NCBI RefSeq assembly: GCF_035506375.1
Contig: NZ_DATJPM010000059.1
Coordinates: 1-29,797, forward strand
Direction of reading: 5' to 3'
DNA: 29,797 nucleotides
From: Methanocella sp.
Lineage (GTDB): Archaea; Halobacteriota; Methanocellia; Methanocellales; Methanocellaceae
The first letter of the stretch is position 1. The number at the start of each line of letters is the position of its first letter. Position numbers and translations under genes: made by a program. Below the pieces are notes generated by a model. It saw nothing but the letters and a program-made list of their open reading frames with translations. It made no database searches and had not been told where the DNA came from. Positions 22,957 through 29,797 of this stretch are shown one piece after another.

Positions 22957-23384
22957 CGGGATATTCCGTGCAGCTCTTTCAGGACCCGCAGGGACCTCTC
23001 CAGGATGTCCAGGTACATCTGGATCTTGTTCGGGTAGGTCTCGGAGGCGAGCCGGGCCGCGATGTCGTTAATCTTCGCGATGACCGCCGCCTCGACGGCC
23101 GCGTCATTCAATTCCTCGCTTCCCACGACCACGCTCATGCGCCGCTCGGGCATCTCCATAACGGGCGTACTATTGACCTTTTCCACGGCCTGGTGCGAAA
23201 CGGCCGGCCGGGTCTCCACTGGCACCGCCAGGCGGGCCTGCTCCTGCTTTTTGGCGTCGCAGACCGGGCAGACGACCTTGCCCTGGTACTTGAACAGGGG
23301 CGCCCCGCACTCGCAGTGCTTCGCGAGCATCGTGCCGCCCCGCTCCAGCATCTTCGTCACTTTCTCAAGGTCTTTGTCTTCCAT
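22953..23384 (-). CDS. Sjogren's-autoantigen-like zinc protein (UPF0148 type)
   Basis: 143 aa from the ATG at 23384. It begins MEDKDLEKVTKMLERGGTMLAKHCECGAPLFKYQGKVVCPVC, the signature of the archaeal homologues of Sjogren/scleroderma autoantigen 1: a helix, then a zinc ribbon with CxC and CPVC. A variable linker and a C-terminal helical part (about 85-143) follow. Function in archaea is not established. GGAAGTGG lies just upstream of this ATG; an in-frame ATG seven codons earlier is less likely. Its promoter lies beside fold-back element copy B. Confidence 0.85.
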   Translation of the reverse strand: MEDKDLEKVTKMLERGGTMLAKHCECGAPLFKYQGKVVCPVCDAKKQEQARLAVPVETRPAVSHQAVEKVNSTPVMEMPERRMSVVVGSEELNDAAVEAAVIAKINDIAARLASETYPNKIQMYLDILERSLRVLKELHGISR

Positions 23385-23471
23385 GTGCCCACTTCCAATA
23401 TGCATTGCCGGGACCGCTCTTATAAGCTTTTCGCGGCTCCCGTCAAGATCCCCGAAGAATCATAAGTTATA

Positions 23472-23798
23472 CGAAGACTTTTTCAGCCTCTAAGTTCTCT
23501 AAGCGGGCCTGAAGCTACACGAAGACATCGATAAATATTTAAAAATCGTTGGTGCGGCCTGGTGTAACCTTGGTGTAGTTTGGTGACTAATAAAATAATT
23601 GGTGTCGCCTGATGTAAACCTGGTGCCGCTTGTAAGCGCTCTGGTTTCAACCGCACTAAGTTTACACCAGGCCGCACCAATTTTATATTATATCACCAGG
23701 CGGCACGGAGTTTACACCAGGCCGCACCAACGATTTTTAATAAGTCTTAGAGAACTTAGAGCCGGCTTCGAGTCGCTTTGAGGCTGAAACCGTCTTCG
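23472..23798. repeat. fold-back repeat element, copy B
   Basis: A 327-base imperfect inverted repeat. Its ends are 19-base arms, CGAAGACTTTTTCAGCCTC at 23472-23490 and its complement at 23780-23798 with two mismatches. Inside lie the 19-base GGTGCGGCCTGGTGTAAAC core near 23550 and perfect inverted copies at 23660-23678 and 23710-23728, plus CTTAGAG units near the right end. It fills the gene-free spacer 23385-23860. It is the same family as copy A. No reading frame or transposase inside. Confidence 0.75.
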
Positions 23799-23860
23799 TG
23801 CATTGTTATGATGTTTAGAGGGACTTAGCTAATATCGATGGCCTTGCCGGGACGTCAGCC

Positions 23861-24874
23861 TCACTTCTTCTTGCGGGACGGCGGGAGCTCGATGCCGGGC
23901 TCTTCGGGCTTTTTCTTCGGCACCTGGGACTCTATCATTCTCACCAGGCAGTCCCGGGCCTCCACGACGCCCTCGCCCTTCAGCGTGGACATGCGTATGT
24001 CCGCCTCGACCTTTTCGTCTCCGCCCCTGATATCGATCTTATTGGCGGCGACCACGACGGGCATATGCACGAAGTCCCGGACCTCTTTCAGGAGATGGTA
24101 CTGCTCCTTGAGCGTGTAGCCGCACGTTTCGCTCGGGTCGATGATAAAGAGAGCGACGTTGCCCACGTGGCGCAACGCGGAGATCGCCTGCCGCTCGATA
24201 TCGTTCCGCTCGTCGAGGGGCCGGTCCAGCAGGCCGGGGGTGTCGATGACCTGGTAGCGCTTTCTATTTTTCGTGAAATGGCCGATGGTGATGCTTTTCG
24301 TTGTGAACGGATACTGGGCGATCTCGGGCCGGGCGCCCGTGATGTCCGACACGAAGCTCGACTTGCCGACGTTGGGGTAGCCGGCGACAACAATAGTCGG
24401 TTCCTCCTTGACGTCCGGCAGGTCTCTTAATTTATTCCTCGCCTCGTTCAACAGGCGAAGGTCCTTGTCGATATCGTAAACGATGGAGGAGATGCGGCCG
24501 TAGGCCTGCTTCCGCACGAGTACGGGGTCCTGGCTCTTCCGCATGGTGCCCACGTACTTCCTCGAGATCTCCTTGACCTTGGACGCCGCCCAGTCCAGCG
24601 AGCCCAGGGACATCTTCAGCCGGTCGATGCCCACGATGATGTCCGTCAATTCCTTGTAAAAGTCGCTCATGCGGTCCAGGCTGGGCCAGTCGCCGGCGAT
24701 ATTCCTGAGATTATCGGTAATTATGTTGCTGGACGTCAGGAGCATCGACTCCTCCAGCTCCTTCCGGTCAGTGACTTCCCGTATCTTTCCCCTGCCGGCC
24801 CTCGCGGCCCTGGAATAGGCCTTATCCAGCAGCTCGTCCGCCGTGGGGACCGTGCGTATCTTCTCGAACATCAT
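23861..24874 (-). CDS. Nog1-family GTPase, ribosome assembly
   Basis: OBG/Nog1-class GTP-binding protein of 337 aa needed in eukaryotes for large ribosomal subunit maturation, and presumed the same in archaea. An N-terminal helical bundle (about 1-150) is followed by the G domain. G1 is GYPNVGKS at 165-172, G2 includes Thr191/192 (FTTKSI), G3 is DTPG at 211-214, and G4 is NKID at 278-281. The C-terminus is a short basic PSRKKK tail. The length matches archaeal Nog1, which lacks the long eukaryotic C-terminal extension. Two ATG codons in a row leave the start ambiguous by one residue. Confidence 0.93.
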   Translation of the reverse strand: MMFEKIRTVPTADELLDKAYSRAARAGRGKIREVTDRKELEESMLLTSSNIITDNLRNIAGDWPSLDRMSDFYKELTDIIVGIDRLKMSLGSLDWAASKVKEISRKYVGTMRKSQDPVLVRKQAYGRISSIVYDIDKDLRLLNEARNKLRDLPDVKEEPTIVVAGYPNVGKSSFVSDITGARPEIAQYPFTTKSITIGHFTKNRKRYQVIDTPGLLDRPLDERNDIERQAISALRHVGNVALFIIDPSETCGYTLKEQYHLLKEVRDFVHMPVVVAANKIDIRGGDEKVEADIRMSTLKGEGVVEARDCLVRMIESQVPKKKPEEPGIELPPSRKKK

Positions 24875-25035
24875 GGCTGTCCATAAGTCAAGCTCAATAG
24901 TATAAATAATTAATATTTTCGGGTAAAATACGCTTATCGTCGGAAACGGTTATATCGAAGTGAAGGAGTTAGTAAAGCAGAGGAGGCGTTCTCCTGGTAG
25001 AAGACAGGGAAATTAACATGGGCGGAGGCTGGAAG

Positions 25036-25224
25036 ATGACCATCCGCATGGACGTTGACAAGTACGGCAAGTCGTTCATCGAGATCGCCAAGGTGAGGAA
25101 CGACCGCAAGATCGGCCGGTTCAAGCTGAACCCGCGCTACGCTAAGGAGCTGGGCGAGCTGCTCATCGACTACGCGAAGGCGCTGGAGGCCGAAGGCATC
25201 CAGGGCGGCGAAGAGGAAGAGTAG
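25036..25224 (+). CDS. 62-aa hypothetical protein
   Basis: Small acidic-tailed protein starting MTIRMDVDKYGKSFIEIAKVRN, with a beta-rich first half, a basic middle (DRKIGRFKLNPRY) and a helix (AKELGELLIDYAKALEAEG) ending in acidic GEEEE. The ATG at 25036 is chosen because GGAGG lies seven bases before it; an ATG at 25018 has no good site. Upstream, AGGAG-GCGTT-CTCCT (24981-24995) could form a hairpin in the leader. The family is not recognised. Confidence 0.65.
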   Translation: MTIRMDVDKYGKSFIEIAKVRNDRKIGRFKLNPRYAKELGELLIDYAKALEAEGIQGGEEEE

Positions 25225-25228
25225 GCCC

Positions 25229-25852
25229 TCAGGCCGGGCGCTTCCGGTATACGCCTTTTTTGCCCGCGTGCTCGACCTTCTCGATCATGCCCTTCATGAG
25301 CATGCGGTCCCTTATTAGCGGAAAGTAGAACAGCTTGAACGTCGGGTAGGGCACGCCCACTTCATCGGTGCTGTAGTACGGCTTGAAGATTCCCACGGTC
25401 ACGTCGCCGCCCTTCTCAAACTCCCGGGCGACCATCGCGAAGGCCTTCTCCATGGTCTCGGGCTTGACCTTCTTGTACTTGTCGTGGGAAATAAACCAGT
25501 CTATGTCGGCATGAACGTCGTATCCCTCGGACCCCAACGCCTCAGGAACGATCTGCGCCTTCCTTGGCCTTCCCCTGCGAGGGACCCGTCCGCCGGCTTC
25601 GAGGCCCTCCACACGGTCCTGCAGGGACATGACCCTCTGCCTCAGCGTCTCCACGGTGCTCTTAAACTGCGAGAGCGAGGAAATTCCATGCGTTACGCCG
25701 GTTTCCATCGCGTTCCGGAGAATATCGTTCAAGTGGGTGGAAAATTTTTCCCCGCCCCTGGTCTTAAGCAGCCACTCGGCGACGTCGCTGTCGATGGTAC
25801 CGCCGATGTGTACCTTCTTTTTGGCCCCCATTTTATTTGCCATAAATATCAT
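25229..25852 (-). CDS. putative DNA-binding protein: ribbon-helix-helix, coiled coil, AT-hook
   Basis: 207 aa with a modular layout. Residues about 12-50 (VHIGGTIDSDVAEWLLKTRG and the following KFSTHLNDILRNAME) look like a ribbon-helix-helix unit. About 55-87 form a coiled coil with a heptad-like SQFKSTVETLRQRVMSLQDRV. Residues 91-98 (PRRGRPRK) are an AT-hook, binding the minor groove of AT-rich DNA. The C-terminal domain (about 105-207, WFISHDKYKKVKPETMEKAF) is not recognised. It could be a sequence-specific repressor or chromatin-type protein. Upstream TATATATTTA and AGGAAGG support its expression; the start could be the ATG at 25852 or one three codons later. Confidence 0.7.
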   Translation of the reverse strand: MIFMANKMGAKKKVHIGGTIDSDVAEWLLKTRGGEKFSTHLNDILRNAMETGVTHGISSLSQFKSTVETLRQRVMSLQDRVEGLEAGGRVPRRGRPRKAQIVPEALGSEGYDVHADIDWFISHDKYKKVKPETMEKAFAMVAREFEKGGDVTVGIFKPYYSTDEVGVPYPTFKLFYFPLIRDRMLMKGMIEKVEHAGKKGVYRKRPA

Positions 25853-26091
25853 ATAGTAGAAATCCTTCCTGATTTATATATATTTACAATGGCATCGCAG
25901 CACGCCCTTTAAAAGTTTAACTCCCCCGGCATCATCCGGTCATTTTTTTATGTGACCGCCGTTCTTATATTCTTCCGGGGCATTCAAGAAACATAAACGG
26001 GCGGCGGTTTAACTTTTACCATAAAAGATGCGAAAAAATATTAATACAATGGGGGCTTTTTCTACAACAATTCGCTGAGGGATGAGTTGCC

Positions 26092-26646
26092 ATGGTCAAA
26101 ACACCCGATTTCCTGAAAAATTTTGAGGCGAAACATCCGGGGATCTACGGGTTCATTCAGGACACCGTGTTCTCCTTGGCCGTCGTGGCGGTCATCGCCG
26201 CGGTGCTCTACCTGTACGCGGGCATGTGGCCCCCTATGGTCTCGGTCAACGGCATCAGCATGCTGCCCAACATGGAGAACGGCGACCTGGTGTTCATACA
26301 GGGCCTGAGCCGGGGCGACGTCCAGACCTACGAGAACTCGACGGCCACTAACTATACGATGTATAACGGTTACGGCGACGTCATCGTGTACGAGCCCTAT
26401 GACGACGCATCCAGGCCCCTCGTGATCCACCGGGCCATCCGGTGGGTGAAAGCGGGCGAGCCCATGTGGCCCGGGGGCCCTGCGGCCCCGTGGTCGGGCT
26501 ATATAACCCTGGGCGATAACAACCACGGCGTCTACGACCAGATGGCCCCATCGATATGCTACGAGCAGCCCGTAAAGAAGGAATGGATCCTGGGCATCGC
26601 CAGGTTCAAGGTGCCCTACCTGGGCTACCTGCGCTCGCTGGTCTAG
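26092..26646 (+). CDS. signal peptidase I, archaeal/ER type
   Basis: S26B-family membrane peptidase, 184 aa, that cleaves signal peptides from exported proteins. One N-terminal membrane helix lies at about 24-44. The catalytic Ser56 is in NGISMLPNM. His113 is in LVIHRAIRW, which replaces the bacterial lysine and is typical of archaea and the ER complex, and the aspartates lie in TLGDNNHGVYD (Asp142, Asp149). The active site faces outside. The long loop between Ser and His (ENSTATNYTMYNGYGD) is slightly extended. The ATG at 26092 is 6-7 bases after GAGGGATGAG. Confidence 0.92.
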   Translation: MVKTPDFLKNFEAKHPGIYGFIQDTVFSLAVVAVIAAVLYLYAGMWPPMVSVNGISMLPNMENGDLVFIQGLSRGDVQTYENSTATNYTMYNGYGDVIVYEPYDDASRPLVIHRAIRWVKAGEPMWPGGPAAPWSGYITLGDNNHGVYDQMAPSICYEQPVKKEWILGIARFKVPYLGYLRSLV

Positions 26647-26804
26647 ACACCCCCCCTAGCCAGTAGCGGTAGTCGTGGGCCCATTTTTCCCTGTCCGCCA
26701 GGATGGCCTTCCGGCAGTCCCGCAGAAAAAGCGCTTTTGACTCCTCGTGCCCCGTGAAGAGGCGATATCGGCCGGGATACGAAAAAGTTTTTAATAAAAA
26801 AGTG

Positions 26805-27206
26805 TTAGCTGGCCCGGGCTTCGAGCCGGGGCATCATCCTCTTGTAGGCGGAGATGCCCCTGGACAGGCCGTTCTTTTCGGATAGCAGGTAGACCTCGTC
26901 GACGACCTCTTCCTCGGACTTCGCGTTGGTAAAGTGTAACGTGGTCTCTCCCTCGCTGTGGATGAGCACGAACTTGCCGTCGAGCACGGTCACCAGGCCG
27001 CAGGCCTGCATGGGCGTGGGCGAGACCTCCTCGATCTCGTCGTTCCTCGTGGTGCAGAGGAAGACTCCCCGAGTATTCTGCCTGTCCGGGAAGCTTACCA
27101 CTTTGATGCGGTCGATGATACGGCCGTCGTCCCCAAGCTCTTCTCTGATCCGGTCCGGTATGTGATACGTTATAAACTTTTTAGTTTCCTTGGCGCATTC
27201 CAACAT
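26805..27206 (-). CDS. 133-aa hypothetical protein
   Basis: Soluble protein starting MLECAKETKKFITYHIPDRI, with alternating beta strands (about 35-110) and a helical C-terminus (SEEEVVDEVYLLSEKNGL). Three cysteines are spread out and no motif is obvious. The ATG at 27206 has CAGGAG seven bases upstream, so it is very probably translated. The family is not recognised. The stop is followed by a T-rich stretch on the minus strand that may end transcription. Confidence 0.65.
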   Translation of the reverse strand: MLECAKETKKFITYHIPDRIREELGDDGRIIDRIKVVSFPDRQNTRGVFLCTTRNDEIEEVSPTPMQACGLVTVLDGKFVLIHSEGETTLHFTNAKSEEEVVDEVYLLSEKNGLSRGISAYKRMMPRLEARAS

Positions 27207-27696
27207 GTATAAGCTCCTGTTTTGCCTTTTTTATGGTGTGAGTGTTTGATATCTGGTTGCTGGCGGAGATTAATCCTGCTCTAATATGTTGGTGGAAAAG
27301 CGGACCGGCAGCGTAATTTTGTTGGCGCAGTGCGCCAGTTTCCGCGGATTATGTAAATATGCCATTGGCGTATGGCGTTTTTCAGAAATCGGCAGACAGA
27401 AAGGCATTTTTAATTATAATATTTTCATTATAATATTTTTTCCTTATGCGCCGGACGCTTTTCGTGTTTATTTATATGGCTCGATTTGTTTATTTATCGT
27501 CTGGAAAATAAAGCATTTATATTAGTTCATCGTGCCATGATCCCGACGACTGCATGGCCGTGGAAATATTTATTTTTGCCGCGGCGGAAATTTGCTATAA
27601 AAGTAAGCGCCCCGACTGAACGCCCTTACTCGAGGTTTGGCTCTACGTTAGCCGAAATCATCCGACAATTATTACATATCTGTCGATAGAATATAA
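27207..27696. other. AT-rich gene-poor spacer
   Basis: 490 bases without a convincing gene. The base composition is clearly more AT-rich than the surroundings, with TTATAATATTTT-type repeats near 27410-27440 and one short palindrome (GGCGCA-G-TGCGCC near 27334). Open frames here are rich in Ile, Phe and Tyr and lack ribosome sites. It lies directly ahead of the cas1-like remnant and may be decayed foreign or once-coding DNA. Confidence 0.5.
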
Positions 27697-27936
27697 ACCC
27701 TCGCCAACTACATCAGCGACAGGTCGAAAGAACTACATTTCAACGTGCCAGGTGTCCCCATCAAGCGGAACGACGATAACAAGACCAGGGTCTTCATCCT
27801 GAACATGACGCCCGAGCAGCGGAAAGAACTTGGGATTAACAAGTCTACCCTCTGGTATATCCAGAAGAACCTGCGGGAAGGCAAGAAGGTCAAGCTCTAC
27901 GATAATGTCAAGGCTAAAATGAGCGATGTAATATAA
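27697..27936 (+). pseudogene. C-terminal remnant resembling cas1
   Basis: A 79-codon frame open from just after an in-frame TAA (27694-27696) reads TLANYISDRSKELHFNVPG and later TPEQRKELGINKSTLWYIQK and EGKKVKLYDNVKAKM. The LANYI segment and the GINKSTLWY-x-K-x-L-x-EGK-x-KLY tail are, from memory, the typical C-terminal end of archaeal type I Cas1 integrases. The catalytic part of Cas1, which is upstream in the family, is missing. A GTG at 27745 could start a 63-aa product but has no strong ribosome site. No CRISPR array or other cas gene lies nearby. The Cas1 assignment rests on remembered motifs, not a search. Confidence 0.55.
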
Positions 27937-27977
27937 AAAAGTAAAAAAAGATGACTTAGGATTCTATTATATCGCCC

Positions 27978-29797
27978 TCATGCTCCGACTTGGTCGGACG
28001 ACACTTCTTCAGCCTTAACGATCGCACCCGTATTATCCACCATGGCCAAGGCTTTAGATAGGCGGTCCCGGTGTATTTCCCGGATCGAGAAGTACATGCG
28101 GGTGCCCTGACCCGTCTTCGTCACAACGCCCTTATCCGACAGCTCGCTCAGGTATTTGCTTATACCGCTTTCAGGCAAGCCGAGCTTAACGCAGAGTTCG
28201 CTGTTCGTGATTTCGCCGCTGTCGAGGACGGCCTTCAGGAGCCTGCCCATGGACTCACGCCTCAGGAGCGAGATGACCATCTTGTCATCGTCGCTGTAGG
28301 TGTTCGAGTTCGTGAAGTACCGGACGAACTTGCCTTCGTCGTTATATGTGACGATCCGGTGGTTGAGGCCCAGTATCATCAGGTGGTAGCGGAGCGTGCC
28401 AATGTTCATGCCCAGCTCCTTAGATATCTCGTAGAGCGTCGAGCCGGGGCGGTCCGCAATGAATTTGTTTATCCGGTTCCGGTTGTCGTTCTTGTCGATC
28501 TTAGACCTCGCCCGGGTAACGCTGCCGAACAGGAAGAAAGCGAGGAGTGAGCCGACGATGGCCACGCCCGCGACGGCGCCGATGGTGGCGACGGAGATGC
28601 CGCCGCCACTCGTGCCATAGTAGATGGTGGTGTTATTGGCCGCTGCTGCCGTTACGAAGAGGTCCATTGGCTTCTGCCAGACGAGCTTGCCACTCCGGTC
28701 GATGGCATATAATGCGCTATAGTACGTGCATGATGACTGGCCATATACTACCGGATCTTCGTGCGATGATGTCCTGAAATAGACGTACGTCATGTTTTCT
28801 GCCGGTACGATCTGCAGACTGGAGTTTCCATGCTGGATGCCGCCCGGCACTCTGCCCATGGCCCAATAGTCAGGGAACAGGGTAACAATATTAGACTTGT
28901 TCACGATGACCGTTGTCGGCTGACCCAGGGGCGTCGTGAAGTTCCAGATATATTTGCCGCTCAGCAGGTCCATGGCTGCCACCTCGCCCGTTTCCAGGTT
29001 ATCGGGGGTCGTGTTCTTATACCATTCCGAAAAGGGCTTATTATCTTCGAATAACAAGCCTTCTGAGGCGCTGACCAGTATGGCCTGGCCTAGATCTGCC
29101 GCGGGCAGCGTCGTACCGTCCGGCCTGACGACCAGAATATTTTGGCCGCCGTCATTATTCCTGCGGTACAGGTAAATGTCTCCCTTCGTGTCCGTGGGCA
29201 TCAGGTAGAACAGGCCGTATTCCTCGCCAAAGTCCTTTTTCCATGTGACGGAGCCGTCCTTGCTAAGTGCGGTCGTGCCATTATCTTGGGGCACATAGAG
29301 CCGGCCATCGACGTATAATGGGATACCGATCTTTCCGTTCCACATGACGGGGAAGAAGTAGGTATAGGCCACTTTTCGGTCAAGCTCCTTCGTCCATTTT
29401 AACGTTCCGTCCGGGGCAAACGCCTCGATAAGGTTGGACGGAGTCCTGTAATCGTAGTATACGCCGTCGACGAATGTGGAAAGCCAGGTACGGGTCTCTT
29501 TGGCTGCCCGGACCGCATAGATATTGCCGTCCTCATCCAGCGATGGCGGATTGGAAATGTTCTCTATGGTGAACAGCAGGTTACCCGAGCTATCCAGCAC
29601 AGTCTCATTATAATCATGGTACAGGTAGACGCGGCCACCATGCGCCTCGACGTGCGAATTGTCCTGCACAGCGACATCGTCGGTAAAGTGGCGAGTCCAC
29701 TCGATCGTACCGTTGGGCGAGACAGCAATCAAGTCCTTTCCCACAAGCTTCGCCGTCTGATTGATGACGTGAAGGCTTTCCATGGGCTGAAATGCTG
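27978..29797 (-). CDS. PQQ-propeller / transmembrane / winged-helix regulator (5' end outside the window)
   Basis: At least 601 aa; the frame stays open to the window edge, so the true start and signal peptide probably lie beyond. From the first in-window Met (ATG at 29783), about 1-390 are repeated beta-propeller blades (LIAVSPNGTIEWTRHF, FAPDGTLKWTKEL, LSKDGSVTWKKDF, IDRSGKLVWQKP), each ending in a tryptophan as in PQQ-like repeats. A membrane helix lies at about 395-421. A cytoplasmic winged helix follows (about 435-492, STLYEISKELGMNIGTLRYHL), then a second one (about 505-570, EITNSELCVKLGLPESGISKYL). This suggests a one-component regulator that senses outside and binds DNA inside. No kinase or receiver domain is seen. 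Confidence 0.85.
   Translation of the reverse strand, partial: AFQPMESLHVINQTAKLVGKDLIAVSPNGTIEWTRHFTDDVAVQDNSHVEAHGGRVYLYHDYNETVLDSSGNLLFTIENISNPPSLDEDGNIYAVRAAKETRTWLSTFVDGVYYDYRTPSNLIEAFAPDGTLKWTKELDRKVAYTYFFPVMWNGKIGIPLYVDGRLYVPQDNGTTALSKDGSVTWKKDFGEEYGLFYLMPTDTKGDIYLYRRNNDGGQNILVVRPDGTTLPAADLGQAILVSASEGLLFEDNKPFSEWYKNTTPDNLETGEVAAMDLLSGKYIWNFTTPLGQPTTVIVNKSNIVTLFPDYWAMGRVPGGIQHGNSSLQIVPAENMTYVYFRTSSHEDPVVYGQSSCTYYSALYAIDRSGKLVWQKPMDLFVTAAAANNTTIYYGTSGGGISVATIGAVAGVAIVGSLLAFFLFGSVTRARSKIDKNDNRNRINKFIADRPGSTLYEISKELGMNIGTLRYHLMILGLNHRIVTYNDEGKFVRYFTNSNTYSDDDKMVISLLRRESMGRLLKAVLDSGEITNSELCVKLGLPESGISKYLSELSDKGVVTKTGQGTRMYFSIREIHRDRLSKALAMVDNTGAIVKAEEVSSDQVGA

Noticed and set aside
23472..23798. 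Complete insertion sequence at the fold-back element
   Set aside because: There is no transposase frame inside, and I could not see a clear target-site duplication, so it is listed only as a repeat.
27286..27525. 79-codon plus-strand frame in the AT-rich spacer
   Set aside because: It has no ribosome site, Ile/Phe/Tyr content is explained by base composition, and there is no recognisable pattern.

Overview
The window looks like a chromosomal stretch of a methanogenic euryarchaeon, most plausibly of the Methanocella/Methanocellales type. The evidence is gene content and style: RadA, both subunits of topoisomerase VI, a Nog1 GTPase, an archaeal-type signal peptidase I with a Ser/His pair, an archaeal phosphoglycolate phosphatase, the AfpA/Isf electron-carrier pair known from methanogens and Archaeoglobus, archaeal TATA boxes, and Shine-Dalgarno sequences of the GGAGG/GAGGTG kind. 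The genus is an inference. Coding DNA is GC-rich; the intergenic spacers are AT-rich and often repeat-filled.

Layout. 0.1-3.6 kb is a minus-strand run: unknown 113-aa protein, Isf flavoprotein, AfpA flavoprotein, zinc-ribbon membrane protein, universal stress protein, phosphoglycolate phosphatase. radA follows (3.8-4.7 kb). 5.3-9.4 kb is a four-gene minus-strand ABC export operon (ATPase, anchored COG1361-type surface protein, two MacB-like permeases). A divergent promoter region separates it from a tightly overlapping plus-strand operon: gamma-carbonic anhydrase, archaeal phosphopantetheine adenylyltransferase, inosine/xanthosine triphosphatase. 11.5-14.4 kb holds an alkyladenine glycosylase, tRNA-Pro(UGG), a rhodanese-like protein lacking its catalytic cysteine, and several small genes. 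These include two mini-proteins sharing a CxxC-x5-C spacing and a KGG-repeat stress protein with a structured leader. 14.4-16.6 kb is a sensor kinase and its stand-alone receiver. 16.7-18.2 kb encodes two cell-surface proteins.

Thioredoxin and a top6B-top6A operon follow at 18.3-21.6 kb. The Top6A is divergent: the second aspartate of its Toprim DxD motif is a serine. Next come a GT4 glycosyltransferase, a Sjogren-autoantigen-like zinc protein, Nog1, a 62-aa protein, and a ribbon-helix-helix/AT-hook protein. The window ends with signal peptidase I, a 133-aa unknown, an AT-rich gene-poor stretch with what looks like the C-terminal remnant of a cas1 gene, and the start-truncated gene of a large PQQ-propeller/transmembrane/winged-helix regulator.

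No complete new defence or mobile system is visible. The most unusual signals are the Top6A motif change, two 84-bp structured intergenic elements with paired substitutions, two roughly 300-bp fold-back elements sharing a 19-bp core motif (with a third solo copy), the structured leader upstream of the KGG gene, the cas1 remnant without any CRISPR array, and the pair of Cys-rich mini-proteins.
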